DNA from: an uncultured Vampirovibrio sp.
GTDB lineage: Bacteria > Cyanobacteriota > Vampirovibrionia > Gastranaerophilales > Gastranaerophilaceae
Direction of reading: 5' to 3'
Assembly (NCBI GenBank): GCA_910583875.1
Contig: CAJTXT010000004.1
Location: 107,389 to 171,388, forward strand
DNA: 64,000 nucleotides
The notes beneath the pieces were generated by a model, which saw nothing but the letters and a program-made list of their open reading frames with translations, was not told the DNA's origin and did no database searches. A program made the translations under genes and the position numbers. Positions 18,627-28,194 of the stretch are shown piece after piece. Within the stretch, counting starts at the first letter, position 1. Every line of letters starts with the position of its first letter.

Positions 18627-19650
18627 CCTTCATATCTTTTCTAATATCGTGTTTTGAAATTTCTTTTAATTTAGAATATAGTGCTTTTTCTTCTTCTGTA
18701 AGTTTTTGGGGTAATTTAATTAAAACAGTAATGATGATATCACCTTTTTTTGTTTTTGATTTATTTTCTAATCCTTGAGCACTAAGTCTTAATTTTTGCC
18801 CTGATGAGGTCATAGGCGGAATTTTAACTGTTATATTTTCATTAAAAATATTAATTGGTACTTCAGTACCAAATACAGCTTCAAATGGAGTTATTGGCAG
18901 ATTGCATAAAATATTCAAGCTATCTATTTCGTAGTAAGAATTTTTTTCAATATTAACAATTAAATATAAATCACCGTCTTTGCCGCCGTTTAATCCTTTA
19001 TTGCCTTCTTTTTTTACTCTAACTTTAGAACCTTGAGTTACTCCTTTTGGAATTTTAACATTAATCTTTTTTTGTATTGAAAGCTGTCCCGTTCCTTTGC
19101 ACATAGTACATTGTGAACCATTTATAAACAATCTTCCTTCACAATTAGGGCAAGGCTGTGTATGAAGAATATTCACTTTCCTGTTTGTTCCGTTTATAGA
19201 TTCTAAAAGAGATATAGAAATGTCAAGTGTAATATCTTTTCCGTTTACAGGTTGTTTGACTTCTCTTTTTGTAGAATGAAATAAACTATCTAATGCTTCA
19301 TTGATAGATTTTGAAAAAGATTCTGATTTATTTGCGTTAACTTTTGCTTTTTTTATATACTCTTCGTATTTATTTTTACGTTCAGTATTTGCTTTTTTTT
19401 GAAAGTCTTTTTTTAATTTTTCTTGATAATATCCATGCAGAACATCATATTTCTTTCGTTCTTGTTCATTTGTTAATATTTCATAAGCTTCTTGAATTTC
19501 TTTAAACTTTGCGCTATCTGCATTTTTACCAGCAACATCAGGATGATAAATTCTTACTAATTTTCGATAAGATAACTTTATTTCATCTAAAGAAGCATCA
19601 AAATTTATATTTAAAATCTTATATAAATCTTTATTATAATAATTCGCCAA
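18616..19650 (-). CDS. dnaJ: DnaJ-type Hsp40 co-chaperone with reduced zinc domain
   Basis: 344 aa. An N-terminal J domain (about residues 1-70) has HPD in RIYHPDVAG; a Lys/Glu-rich linker replaces the usual Gly/Phe region; the C-terminal peptide-binding domains include TPFEAVFGTEVPI. The zinc region holds only two CxxC motifs (CPNC and CTMC, the second in CTMCKGTGQL) rather than the four of canonical DnaJ, so it can bind at most one zinc. It is therefore intermediate between DnaJ and CbpA types. No dnaK or grpE is adjacent. Partner and specificity are unknown. Confidence 0.9.
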   Translation of the reverse strand: MANYYNKDLYKILNINFDASLDEIKLSYRKLVRIYHPDVAGKNADSAKFKEIQEAYEILTNEQERKKYDVLHGYYQEKLKKDFQKKANTERKNKYEEYIKKAKVNANKSESFSKSINEALDSLFHSTKREVKQPVNGKDITLDISISLLESINGTNRKVNILHTQPCPNCEGRLFINGSQCTMCKGTGQLSIQKKINVKIPKGVTQGSKVRVKKEGNKGLNGGKDGDLYLIVNIEKNSYYEIDSLNILCNLPITPFEAVFGTEVPINIFNENITVKIPPMTSSGQKLRLSAQGLENKSKTKKGDIIITVLIKLPQKLTEEEKALYSKLKEISKHDIRKDMKDEK

Positions 19651-19735
19651 AATTCACTCCTTATATAATTTTACGGAATAGAAAAAAAATATCAAACACT
19701 TTTTAAACTAAATGTACTTTTATTTACAAGTAAAA

Positions 19736-19753
19736 TGTATTAAAATACATATT
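19736..19753. promoter_or_regulatory. Dyad-symmetric site upstream of glyA
   Basis: ATGTATT-AA-AATACAT is a 7-bp perfect inverted repeat with a 2-bp spacer, about 25 bases before the glyA start. It is preceded by a second small dyad, ATTTAC/GTAAAT. It could be an operator in the divergent dnaJ-glyA promoter region; a chance AT-rich palindrome cannot be excluded. Confidence 0.3.
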
Positions 19754-19777
19754 GATAAGTATAGACTGGGGATAAAC

Positions 19778-21025
19778 ATGGAACTAGAAATAATTAGAAA
19801 TGAAGATAAAGAGGTTGCTGAATTAATTGAGAAAGAATTACAAAGACAGCAAACAACAATAGAATTAATTGCAAGCGAAAACTTTACATCACGCGCAGTA
19901 ATGGCAGCTTGCGGAAGTGTTTTAACAAATAAATATGCAGAGGGTAAACCATATAAAAGATTTTATAACGGCTGTGATAATGTAGATAAAATTGAGGAAC
20001 TTGCACAAGAAAGAGCAAAAAAATTATTCAATGCAGAGCATGCCAATGTTCAGCCTCATAGCGGAGCGCAAGCAAATATGGCAGTATTCATGTATGCTGT
20101 GAAACCTGGCGATACTGTAATGGGTATGGATTTATCAAATGGCGGACACCTTTCTCATGGCTCTCCTGTTAATTTTTCAGGATTGTATTTTAATATTGTT
20201 TCATATGGTATTAATGACGAAGGTGAAATTGATTATGATAATGTAAGAGAAATGGCGTTGAAACATAAACCTAAATTAATAATTTGTGGTGCAAGTAATT
20301 ACTCAAAAATAATTGATTTCAAAAAGTTTAGAGAAATTGCAGATGAGGTTGGTGCATTATTATTGGCAGATATAGCACATATTGCAGCATTAGTTGCAAC
20401 AGGTGAACATCCAAGTCCATTCCCTTATGCTGATTTTGTTACAACAACAACACATAAAACACTTCGCGGACCAAGAGGCGGTATTATTATGTGTAAGCAA
20501 GAACATGCTATGGGAATTGATAAAGCTGTTTTCCCCGGCATACAAGGCGGACCTTTAGAACATATTATTGCAGGTAAAGCAATTGCTTTAAAAGAAGCTT
20601 TATCAGATGAATTTAAACAATATGCTAAACAGGTTGTTCTTAATGCTAAAGCACTTGCAAAATCATTAATGGATGAAGGTTTAGATATTGTCGGAAACGG
20701 TACTGAAAATCATCTTATGACATTGGATTTAAGAAAATTAAATAAAACCGGTAAAGATATAGCAAACGTATTAGAATTAGTAGGTATTACAGCAAATAAA
20801 AATACAGTACCTAATGACCCGCAAAGTCCTTTTGTAACAAGCGGGGTAAGACTTGGCTCTCCTGCAATGACAACAAGAGGATTTAAAGAAGAAGATATGA
20901 CCGAAGTAGGTAAAATTATTGCTGAAACTGTTAAAATATCTGATACAAAAGATGAAGCAAAAATAAAAGAACTAAGAGAACGTTCTTTAAAACTTTGTGA
21001 AAAATACCCGTTATATAAGGATTAA
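19778..21025 (+). CDS. glyA: Serine hydroxymethyltransferase
   Basis: PLP enzyme, 415 aa, converting serine and THF to glycine and 5,10-methylene-THF, the substrate of folD. The PLP lysine is in TTTHKTLRGPRGG; RQQTTIELIASENF at the N-terminus and the HSGAQANMAVF segment are family hallmarks. The ATG at 19778 is preceded by GGGGA; an upstream in-frame start at 19712 adds 22 residues not seen in the family. First gene of a long collinear run; the next gene starts two bases after its stop. Confidence 0.97.
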   Translation: MELEIIRNEDKEVAELIEKELQRQQTTIELIASENFTSRAVMAACGSVLTNKYAEGKPYKRFYNGCDNVDKIEELAQERAKKLFNAEHANVQPHSGAQANMAVFMYAVKPGDTVMGMDLSNGGHLSHGSPVNFSGLYFNIVSYGINDEGEIDYDNVREMALKHKPKLIICGASNYSKIIDFKKFREIADEVGALLLADIAHIAALVATGEHPSPFPYADFVTTTTHKTLRGPRGGIIMCKQEHAMGIDKAVFPGIQGGPLEHIIAGKAIALKEALSDEFKQYAKQVVLNAKALAKSLMDEGLDIVGNGTENHLMTLDLRKLNKTGKDIANVLELVGITANKNTVPNDPQSPFVTSGVRLGSPAMTTRGFKEEDMTEVGKIIAETVKISDTKDEAKIKELRERSLKLCEKYPLYKD

Positions 21026-21027
21026 TT

Positions 21028-22080
21028 ATGGCTATTCAATTATCTGAAGCAAATATAGTCGGCACAGTCGTTGCTTTTATATTAGGGCTGTTCATTGTTC
21101 CATTGGTTATAGCTTATTCTGAGAAAAAAGGATTAATGGACCAGCCAAATGCAAGAAAAATACATTCACATCCAATTCCAAGACTTGGCGGTGTTGCAAT
21201 TTGGATTTGTACTATTCTTTCATTTTTATCATTGATTGTTATGAATTTAATTAGTTATCCACACAGATCTTTATTATCTGGATTGCTTTTAGGCAGTTCA
21301 TTGATTTTTCTGTTAGGTCTAATTGATGATATTTATGGGTTAGAAGCTAAATTTAAGTTTGTTATACAAATTACTATTGCTTCTATTGTATTTTGTCTGG
21401 GCGTAAAAATAACAACAATATTTATTCCTTTTATAGGTTTAGTTGATCTTCATCCTGTATTATCATTTTTGGGAACTATTGCTTGGATAGTTGGTATTAG
21501 TAATGCTGTTAACTTTATTGATGGTGTTGATGGTTTAGCAGGTTCTGTTATAACTGTAAGCTCTGTAACATTAGGTTTAATTGCCGTAGCGCTTGTACCT
21601 GCTGATGTTGTAAGTTCTTTAATAGCCTTTATTCTTGCAGGTTCTATGCTTGGATTTTTAACATATAATTTTCATCCGGCAAAAATATTTATGGGTGATT
21701 CCGGAGCTTTGTTTGCAGGATTTTTGCTTTCTGTCTTATCCATAATGTATCAAATGAAATCATTAGATATAAGAATGTATATGCCTTTATTGATTTTAGC
21801 TGTTCCAATCTGCGATATTTTGTTTTCTTCTTTTAGAAGAATTTTGAAAGGAACTTCGCCTTTTGTTGCGGATGCCGAGCATATTCATCATAAACTTTTA
21901 AAGTTTGGATTATCACAAAATAAGGCTGTATTGGTTCTTGTTGTATTTTCTATAATAATGGGCAGTATTGCCACTTATATTGCAGCATCTGATACTACAA
22001 AATATTTCTTGTATGCTGTTATAATATCTGTTGTAATGATTATATTAAACAGATATGCGAAGTTTGGAGAAGGAAAATAA
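21028..22080 (+). CDS. Undecaprenyl-phosphate sugar-1-phosphate transferase (WecA/TagO type)
   Basis: 350 aa, about ten membrane helices. Transfers a sugar-1-phosphate, probably GlcNAc-1-P, from a UDP-sugar to undecaprenyl phosphate to start an envelope polymer. The cytoplasmic active-site motifs are visible: GLIDDIYGL, NFIDGVDGLAG, FMGDSGALFAGF and AEHIHHKLL. The HIHH motif and short length favour WecA/TagO over MraY. It may feed the rhamnose-containing polymer suggested by rfbDA. Two bases after glyA, and followed closely by def. Confidence 0.92.
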   Translation: MAIQLSEANIVGTVVAFILGLFIVPLVIAYSEKKGLMDQPNARKIHSHPIPRLGGVAIWICTILSFLSLIVMNLISYPHRSLLSGLLLGSSLIFLLGLIDDIYGLEAKFKFVIQITIASIVFCLGVKITTIFIPFIGLVDLHPVLSFLGTIAWIVGISNAVNFIDGVDGLAGSVITVSSVTLGLIAVALVPADVVSSLIAFILAGSMLGFLTYNFHPAKIFMGDSGALFAGFLLSVLSIMYQMKSLDIRMYMPLLILAVPICDILFSSFRRILKGTSPFVADAEHIHHKLLKFGLSQNKAVLVLVVFSIIMGSIATYIAASDTTKYFLYAVIISVVMIILNRYAKFGEGK

Positions 22081-22084
22081 ATTA

Positions 22085-22666
22085 ATGAGCGTAAAAAAAG
22101 TTGTAAAATATGGCACTCCGTCATTAAGAGAGAAGTCTAAAGAGGTTCATAAAATATCAAAAAAAGTACAAATTTTGGTAGATGATTTATATGATACCCT
22201 ATACGCTACAAACGGTGTTGGACTTGCAGCTCCTCAAATAGGTGAGAATTTAAGAGTTTTTGTTATTGATGTCGGAACAGACCCTAAAACAATGAATCCG
22301 ATTACGTTTATTAATCCTAAAATAATTAAAAAAGAAGGTGCTATAAATTCTTATGAGGGATGTTTAAGTTTTCCTGACGCTTATACAAATGTAAGAAGAT
22401 ATAAATATGTAAAAGTGAAAGCACTTGATATTAAAGGCAGACCATTTATTTTAGAGGCTGGTGAAGGTTCTCTTTTAGCAAGATGTATTCAGCATGAATT
22501 TGACCATTTAGATGGCATTTTGTTTATTGACCATTGCAGAAACAGATTTGATGCAGATAAAGTTCTTGCAGAAAAAGGACTTAATGGTGTTGATTCTAAA
22601 TATTTATTAGATGAACCTGAATTAGAAGAAGAAATTCAAAAAAATCCACAGTCGGAGGAAAAATAG
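22085..22666 (+). CDS. def: Peptide deformylase
   Basis: Removes the N-formyl group from nascent proteins; 194 aa metalloenzyme. All three motifs are present: GVGLAAPQIG, EGCLSFP with the metal-ligand cysteine, and QHEFDHLDG with two ligand histidines and the catalytic glutamate. The ATG at 22085 is preferred, since an upstream ATG would run back into wecA/tagO. The stop is directly abutted by fmt, the enzyme making the opposite modification on Met-tRNA, a common pairing. Confidence 0.96.
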   Translation: MSVKKVVKYGTPSLREKSKEVHKISKKVQILVDDLYDTLYATNGVGLAAPQIGENLRVFVIDVGTDPKTMNPITFINPKIIKKEGAINSYEGCLSFPDAYTNVRRYKYVKVKALDIKGRPFILEAGEGSLLARCIQHEFDHLDGILFIDHCRNRFDADKVLAEKGLNGVDSKYLLDEPELEEEIQKNPQSEEK

Positions 22667-23611
22667 ATGATTAATGTTGTCTATATGGGGACTCCTGATA
22701 TTGCAGTAAAAAGTTTGGAAGAACTTTATAAAAATGAAGAAATTAATCTTTTAGCTTTGGTCACTCAGCCTGATAGACCAAAAGGAAGAGGAAATAAGCT
22801 TACTCCTCCGCCTGTGAAGGTTTTTGCTCAAGAACATAATATTCCGTGCTTTCAAACTGAAAAAATAAGCAAAGATCTTGAATTGATTGAAAAATTAAAA
22901 TCAATGAAACCGGATTTCTTTGTTACATTCGCATTTGGGCAAATATTATCTCAAGAAGTTTTAGATATTCCTAAATTTGCTACAGTAAATTTACATGCGT
23001 CATTGCTTCCTAAATATAGAGGTGCAAATCCAATTCAACGCTGTATTTATAACGGAGATAAAAAAACAGGCATTACTACAATGCTTACAGTTCTTGAGCT
23101 TGATGCCGGAGATATTTGTGAAACTTGTGAAATTCCTATTAATGAAAACATGACGAATGTTGAACTTAAAGAACTAATAAGTGAAAAATCACCTGATTTA
23201 ATATGTTCAACGTTAAAAGGATTATATTTCGGCAGTTTAAACCCTCAAAAACAATGCTGTGAAGGCGTTACAATTGCTAAAAAATTTGTAAAACAAGATG
23301 GTTTAATCAATTGGAATAAAACAGCAGAATGTATTCATAATCAAGTTCGCTCAATGGTTGATTTCCCTTGTGCCTATACATTTTTTAACGGTAAAATGTT
23401 GAAAATCATTGAAACTCGATTAGTTAAAAATGATAATGTTAATGTTTGCTGCAGCGCAGTTTCTAATGTAAATAAAAACGGAATTGAAATAAATACAGGC
23501 AGTGGTTGTCTGTTAATAACAAAAGTAAAACCTGAAAGCAAAGGTGTTATGAATGCTTTTGACTTTGCAAACGGTGCAAAAATTAAAACAGGCATGAAGT
23601 TTGGAGAATAA
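22667..23611 (+). CDS. fmt: Methionyl-tRNA formyltransferase
   Basis: Formylates initiator Met-tRNA with 10-formyl-THF; 314 aa. VYMGTPDIAVKSLEEL at the N-terminus, TQPDRPKGRG, and the catalytic block FAFGQILSQEVL plus NLHASLLPKYRGANPIQ (Asn-His-Asp family site) are visible. The C-terminal OB-like domain is present. GGAGG precedes the ATG. It is translationally tight with def upstream and with aroH downstream, whose start follows the fmt stop by one base. Confidence 0.96.
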   Translation: MINVVYMGTPDIAVKSLEELYKNEEINLLALVTQPDRPKGRGNKLTPPPVKVFAQEHNIPCFQTEKISKDLELIEKLKSMKPDFFVTFAFGQILSQEVLDIPKFATVNLHASLLPKYRGANPIQRCIYNGDKKTGITTMLTVLELDAGDICETCEIPINENMTNVELKELISEKSPDLICSTLKGLYFGSLNPQKQCCEGVTIAKKFVKQDGLINWNKTAECIHNQVRSMVDFPCAYTFFNGKMLKIIETRLVKNDNVNVCCSAVSNVNKNGIEINTGSGCLLITKVKPESKGVMNAFDFANGAKIKTGMKFGE

Positions 23612-23612
23612 T

Positions 23613-23978
23613 ATGTATCAAAGAGGTATTCGAGGCGCAATTACAGTAGAAGAAAATTCAGTTGAGGCTGTTAAATCTGCTGTTATTGAATTGTTTTCCG
23701 AAATAAGAAAATCTAATAATTTTAAAAGCGAAGATATTTCACATATTATTTTTACGATGACAAAAGATTTAAACTGCATTTATCCTGCTAAAATTGCAAG
23801 AGAAGAATTTCAAGACTTACAATACTCACCTATGATGTGTGTTCAAGAACTTGATATTGAAAATTCATTAGAAAAATGTTTAAGAATTCTAATTGTAATT
23901 AATACAGACCTTGCACAAACACAGGTAAAACATGTATATTTAAAAGGTGCTGAGAAATTAAGAAAAGATTTAAAATAG
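23613..23978 (+). CDS. aroH: Chorismate mutase, AroH type
   Basis: 121 aa, a monofunctional chorismate mutase of the Bacillus AroH fold, converting chorismate to prephenate. RGIRGAITVEENSVEAV at the N-terminus includes the active-site arginine; IIFTMTKDLNCIYPAKIAR, with a substrate arginine, and the C-terminal VKHVYLKGAEKLRKDL are typical. Start chosen at the ATG at 23613 with GGAG nearby, one base after the fmt stop. It has no obvious metabolic link to its translation-related neighbours. Confidence 0.93.
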   Translation: MYQRGIRGAITVEENSVEAVKSAVIELFSEIRKSNNFKSEDISHIIFTMTKDLNCIYPAKIAREEFQDLQYSPMMCVQELDIENSLEKCLRILIVINTDLAQTQVKHVYLKGAEKLRKDLK

Positions 23979-23981
23979 AAT

Positions 23982-25151
23982 ATGAAAATATTAATAGTCG
24001 GTTCTGATAAAAATGCTGTTCTTTTAGCTCAATATTTAAAACTTCAAGACTCTATACATGATATTTACATAACAACAGAAGAAGAATGTGTAGATAAGTA
24101 TTATACTGCTTTAAATATTAAAGAAAATGATATTTCAAGTGTTTGTGATTTTGTTAAATATAATCAAATAGAATTTACGATAGTAACGTCGCCTTTAGCG
24201 ATCATAAACGGAATTGCAGATATATTTAAAAAGGAAAATTTCCCAATTTTTGCACCTTTTGCAGAAGCTGCAAGAGTCACATATTTTAACAGCATTGCAA
24301 AAAAAATAATGTACAAGTTAAAAATTTCTACACCAAGATTTGGAATTTTTGACAGAGAAAATCTTGCTTTAGATTATATAAGAAATGCTAAATTCCCTAT
24401 AGTTATATCTAATGATTTTACATTATTAGAAAGAAAGTCAGAATTTTTCCCTTGTTTTTCAAAAGCAAAAATTGGAATACAAAAAGCCTTTGAAAATACG
24501 GAAAATGAAAAAGTAGTTATAGAACATTATATTGATATAGAACCTGTTTATATTTACTTTCTTACAGACGGTTATAGTGCTTTGCCTTTAATTGCATTAG
24601 AGAGAACTAAAGGTAATAAATATACGATAACAACAGCTCCAAGCCAAAAAGTTTCAGATGATATGCTTGTAAATATATTAAAAAAGGCTATTTATCCATT
24701 GTTGGATGATATTTCAAAATTTGCCGGCGGTTATACTGGTATAATAGGATTAAAAGTTAAAATACAAAAAGAAAACTTTGGTGTTTTAGAATTTTATAAC
24801 GGATTTCAAGAATATGATTTTCAAGCATTGTTATCAATATTAGATGATAATTTATTAAATCTATTATATGACGCTTCTAATGAATGCTTAGCAGATAACC
24901 ATGACTATGTTAGATTGTCTGATAGTTATTCATATTCTGTCTCGTTCAATAAAAATGATGTTGAAATAGATGAAGATTCAGATGAGGATTTTATAGAAAG
25001 TGAAGATGCTGAGAATATTATGTTTACAAATACTTCATCTACAATGAATTATGCAAAAGAACAGCTTCTTGAGTATCTTGAACTGATATGTGAAAAAGAT
25101 GTATATGAAGATATTATTAATTCAGAAAAGAAAAAGGAATGCAAGATTTGA
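23982..25151 (+). CDS. PurD-like ATP-grasp protein, probably diverged
   Basis: 389 aa. The overall order matches phosphoribosylamine-glycine ligase: N-terminal ILIVGSDKNAVLLAQYL, then FAPFAEAARVTYFNSIAKKIM (cf. the FGP..AA.LE.SK block of PurD) and GGYTGIIGLKVKI. The C-terminal metal and glycine site, usually EFNxRFGDPExQ, here reads EFYNGFQEYDFQ and the acidic ligands are displaced. An Asp/Glu-rich tail (residues about 320-345) is not a PurD feature. It may be a diverged ligase or an inactive paralogue. It occupies the place where nusA often stands before ylxR-infB and overlaps ylxR by 13 bases. Confidence 0.65.
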   Translation: MKILIVGSDKNAVLLAQYLKLQDSIHDIYITTEEECVDKYYTALNIKENDISSVCDFVKYNQIEFTIVTSPLAIINGIADIFKKENFPIFAPFAEAARVTYFNSIAKKIMYKLKISTPRFGIFDRENLALDYIRNAKFPIVISNDFTLLERKSEFFPCFSKAKIGIQKAFENTENEKVVIEHYIDIEPVYIYFLTDGYSALPLIALERTKGNKYTITTAPSQKVSDDMLVNILKKAIYPLLDDISKFAGGYTGIIGLKVKIQKENFGVLEFYNGFQEYDFQALLSILDDNLLNLLYDASNECLADNHDYVRLSDSYSYSVSFNKNDVEIDEDSDEDFIESEDAENIMFTNTSSTMNYAKEQLLEYLELICEKDVYEDIINSEKKKECKI

Positions 25152-25414
25152 AAGAAGAAAGAAAATTTAAAAGGCAATGTGTATCTTGTAAAGAATATAA
25201 AGATAAATCTGAGTTAATAAGATTAACAAAAGATTATAAAAGTAATGAATTGCAAATAAATGAAGATAATTCTTTAAAGGGTCGTTCATTATATATATGC
25301 AAGAATGAAAAATGTCTAGAAACCGCTATAAAAAAGAAAAAAATCGAACATTTTTTAAAAACAAATCTTTCAGAAAAATTAAAAGAAGAGCTCTATACTG
25401 TACTTAATAAATAA
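25139..25414 (+). CDS. ylxR: YlxR-family RNA-binding protein (DUF448)
   Basis: 91 aa. The family motif pair is present: RQCVSCKEYKDKSELIRL at residues 13-30 and GRSLYICKNEKCLETAIKKKK further on, with four cysteines in the pattern of YlxR. These proteins sit between nusA and infB in many bacteria and have been linked to RNase P and RNA binding. Here infB follows after about 47 bases and the usual nusA upstream is missing. It overlaps the PurD-like gene. Confidence 0.9.
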   Translation: MQDLKEERKFKRQCVSCKEYKDKSELIRLTKDYKSNELQINEDNSLKGRSLYICKNEKCLETAIKKKKIEHFLKTNLSEKLKEELYTVLNK

Positions 25415-25461
25415 ATTGTGTTACAACTATTATATGGTTGTATAAAAAACAGGATATTATA

Positions 25462-28182
25462 ATGACAGTAGAAAATAAAAGAGTATATGAATTAGCAAAA
25501 GAATATGGTATGTCCAATAAGGACTTTATTGAATATTTAGACAGTAAATTGGATATAAAAGTAAAGTCTCATTCAAGTAATCTTTTACCTGCTCAAATAG
25601 ATAAGATAAAGGCTGCAATGTCTAAAAATAAAACTGATGAGCCTGCTAAAAAACCAAAAGCTTTCATTATAAAAAAAGCAAAAGCAGCGCCGGAAGTAGA
25701 ACAAGCAGTTGAAAAGCCTGTAAAACAAGAACCAAAAATTGTTGAAAAAACTGTAAAAGAAGAAAAACCTGTACAACCAAAGAAAGTAGAAGAAAAACCT
25801 GTTGAAGTAAAAGTTGAAGAAAAAAAAGCAGAACCGGTAGTAGAGGAAAAGAAGCCAGAAATTCCTCAAATACGTTCTTTGTTAGAATATAACAACAGAA
25901 ATAGTCAAAGAAGACGCCAAGAAATGCAGGCTAATAGACAGCGTGCAGAAGAAGAACGTAATAATAATCAACAAAGAAGAGATTCTCGCGATTCAAATGC
26001 AAGAGGTGCTTCAAAATTTCCTCCACGAAATCAAAATGAGAGACCAAATAGACCAGAAAGAGGCGAAAGAGGCGAAAGAGGCGAAAGACCGGATAGAAGA
26101 CCTCCTTTTGACAGGAATAGAAATGAAGACAGAAAACCTGCTGATGCAAATAAGCAACGCAATGAAAGACCAAATCAGCCTAAAAAACCAATTCAACATC
26201 ATATAATTTCTCAAGAAATTTATGATGGTAAATCTGCACCAAATACAGCATTTAAGAAAAAAGGTCCTAAAGAAAAGAAAAAACAATATAAAAATAAAGA
26301 AGAAGAACAAGAGTTAATCAGTTTAGAAAAAGCTATTTCTCAAAAACATAAGAAAAAAGCAAAAGATTCTAACGAAGCAGAAGTAATTACACAAGTAGTT
26401 ATTAATCAGCCTTTAACAGTTGGTGAACTTGCTGATAAAATTGGAAAGTCACCTGCTGAAATTGTTAAATTCTTAATGATGCAAGGTATCTTGTCAACGG
26501 TAAATGAAGTTATTGCGGTAGAAACTCAAAAGAAAATCTGTGAAAACTTTGAACTTGAAGTTCTTGAAGAAGATATTAATGCATATATCGAAGAAGAACT
26601 TGCAAAAGAAGAAAAAGAAAAAGCAATTAAAGAAGTAGATGAATCCTTACTTGAATTAAGAGCTCCTGTAATCAGTATTATGGGGCACGTTGACCATGGT
26701 AAAACAACATTGTTAGATTCAATTCGTGCTTCAAAACATAAAATTGTAGCAACAGAAGTTGGCGGTATTACTCAATCTATAGGTGCTTATACTGTTTATT
26801 TAGAAGATAACAAAGATAAGAAGATTGTGTTTATTGATACTCCTGGTCACGAAGCATTTACGGAAATGAGAGCTCGTGGTGCTAAGGCTACAGATATAGC
26901 AATTCTTGTAGTTGCAGCAGATGATGGTATTATGCCTCAAACTATTGAAGCTATTAACCACGCTAAAGCAGCAGAAGTTCCTATTATTGTAGCTGTAAAT
27001 AAAATAGATAAACCAAGTGCTGATCCTGATAAAATCATGCAGCAATTAACTGAGTTTGGTTTAGTTCCTGAAGAATGGGGCGGCGATACAATTTGCGTTA
27101 AAGTTAGTGCTCTTCAAGGTAAAGGTATTGATGAATTATTAGAATATATTCTTTTACTTGCAGAAGTTCAAAACTTACGTGCAAATAAATCGGCACTTGC
27201 TTCGGGTGTAATTATTGAAGCAAAACTTGATAAAGGTAAAGGACCTGTAGCTACTTTATTGGTTCAAAATGGTACACTTCATACAGGTGACTGCTTTGTA
27301 GTTGGTAATGTTTGCGGTAAAGTTAGAGCTTTAATTTCAGACTCCGGTGAAAGAATAAAAGAAGCAGGACCTTCGACTCCTGTTGAAATCTTAGGTTTAA
27401 CAGAAGTTCCTCAAGCAGGTGACGCATTTGAAGCTGTTGAAAATGAAAAAGTTATGCGTGCTATCTGGCAAGAAAGAAAAGAAAAAGAAAGAAATTCAAA
27501 ACTTGATAGCATGAAACCTGCCCATATAAGAAATGAACAGGTAGGTGATGCAGAAGACAATATTAAGAGATTAAATCTTATTATTAAAGCAAACACACAT
27601 GGTGCAGCTGAAGCCGTTTCACAAGGAGTTTCTCAATTAGAATCAAAAGAAATTATTACAAAAATTGTTCACGTTGGTGTAGGTGATATCTCAGAAGCCG
27701 ATGTAATGCTTGCAAGTGCAAGTAATGCAATTATACTTGGTTTTACAGTAAAAGAAGATGCAAATGCACAAGCAGCGGCTGAAAAACAAGGTGTTACAAT
27801 TAAAAAATACAATATTATTTATCAAGTATTAGAAGATTTAGAACAAACAATGTTGAACCTATTGCAGCCTGAAATCAAAGAAGTTGCTCTTGGTAAAGCA
27901 GAAGTTAGACAAGTCTTCACCGTTGGTAAAACAACAAAAATTGCCGGCTGCTATGTACTTGAAGGTAAGATTGTTAGAAATAAAACAGCAGTTGTTATCA
28001 GAAACGGCGAAGAAGTATTTAAAGGTCAAATTGACCAGCTAAAACGTTTCAAAGATGATGTAAAAGAAGTTGCACAAGGCTTTGAATGCGGTATTTCCTT
28101 CGATAAGTTCAATGATATACGTGATGGTGATATTATTCAAGTTACTACAACTGAAGAAATTGAAAGACAAGTATTAGTATAG
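25462..28182 (+). CDS. infB: Translation initiation factor IF-2
   Basis: GTPase that places fMet-tRNA on the small ribosomal subunit; 906 aa. The N-terminal IF2_N segment (VYELAKEYGMSNKDFIEYL) is followed by a long charged, low-complexity linker of about 270 residues, including PRNQNERP and a triple repeat of Arg-Gly-Glu. A second IF2_N segment comes at about residue 320, then the G domain with GHVDHGKTTLLD, DTPGHEAF and NKIDKP, and domains II-IV. I chose the ATG at 25462, preceded by AGGATATT; the TTG at 25438 is less likely. Confidence 0.98.
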   Translation: MTVENKRVYELAKEYGMSNKDFIEYLDSKLDIKVKSHSSNLLPAQIDKIKAAMSKNKTDEPAKKPKAFIIKKAKAAPEVEQAVEKPVKQEPKIVEKTVKEEKPVQPKKVEEKPVEVKVEEKKAEPVVEEKKPEIPQIRSLLEYNNRNSQRRRQEMQANRQRAEEERNNNQQRRDSRDSNARGASKFPPRNQNERPNRPERGERGERGERPDRRPPFDRNRNEDRKPADANKQRNERPNQPKKPIQHHIISQEIYDGKSAPNTAFKKKGPKEKKKQYKNKEEEQELISLEKAISQKHKKKAKDSNEAEVITQVVINQPLTVGELADKIGKSPAEIVKFLMMQGILSTVNEVIAVETQKKICENFELEVLEEDINAYIEEELAKEEKEKAIKEVDESLLELRAPVISIMGHVDHGKTTLLDSIRASKHKIVATEVGGITQSIGAYTVYLEDNKDKKIVFIDTPGHEAFTEMRARGAKATDIAILVVAADDGIMPQTIEAINHAKAAEVPIIVAVNKIDKPSADPDKIMQQLTEFGLVPEEWGGDTICVKVSALQGKGIDELLEYILLLAEVQNLRANKSALASGVIIEAKLDKGKGPVATLLVQNGTLHTGDCFVVGNVCGKVRALISDSGERIKEAGPSTPVEILGLTEVPQAGDAFEAVENEKVMRAIWQERKEKERNSKLDSMKPAHIRNEQVGDAEDNIKRLNLIIKANTHGAAEAVSQGVSQLESKEIITKIVHVGVGDISEADVMLASASNAIILGFTVKEDANAQAAAEKQGVTIKKYNIIYQVLEDLEQTMLNLLQPEIKEVALGKAEVRQVFTVGKTTKIAGCYVLEGKIVRNKTAVVIRNGEEVFKGQIDQLKRFKDDVKEVAQGFECGISFDKFNDIRDGDIIQVTTTEEIERQVLV

Positions 28183-28194
28183 GTAAGGTAGAAT

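Noticed and set aside
26041..26095. Short repeated GGCGAAAGA units in infB considered as a tandem repeat locus
   Set aside because: Only three copies of a 9-bp unit inside a low-complexity coding linker, common in IF-2; not remarkable.
25585..26310. Phe-rich minus-strand frames opposite the infB linker
   Set aside because: They arise because the opposite strand of Lys/Glu repeats reads as Phe/Leu; not genes.
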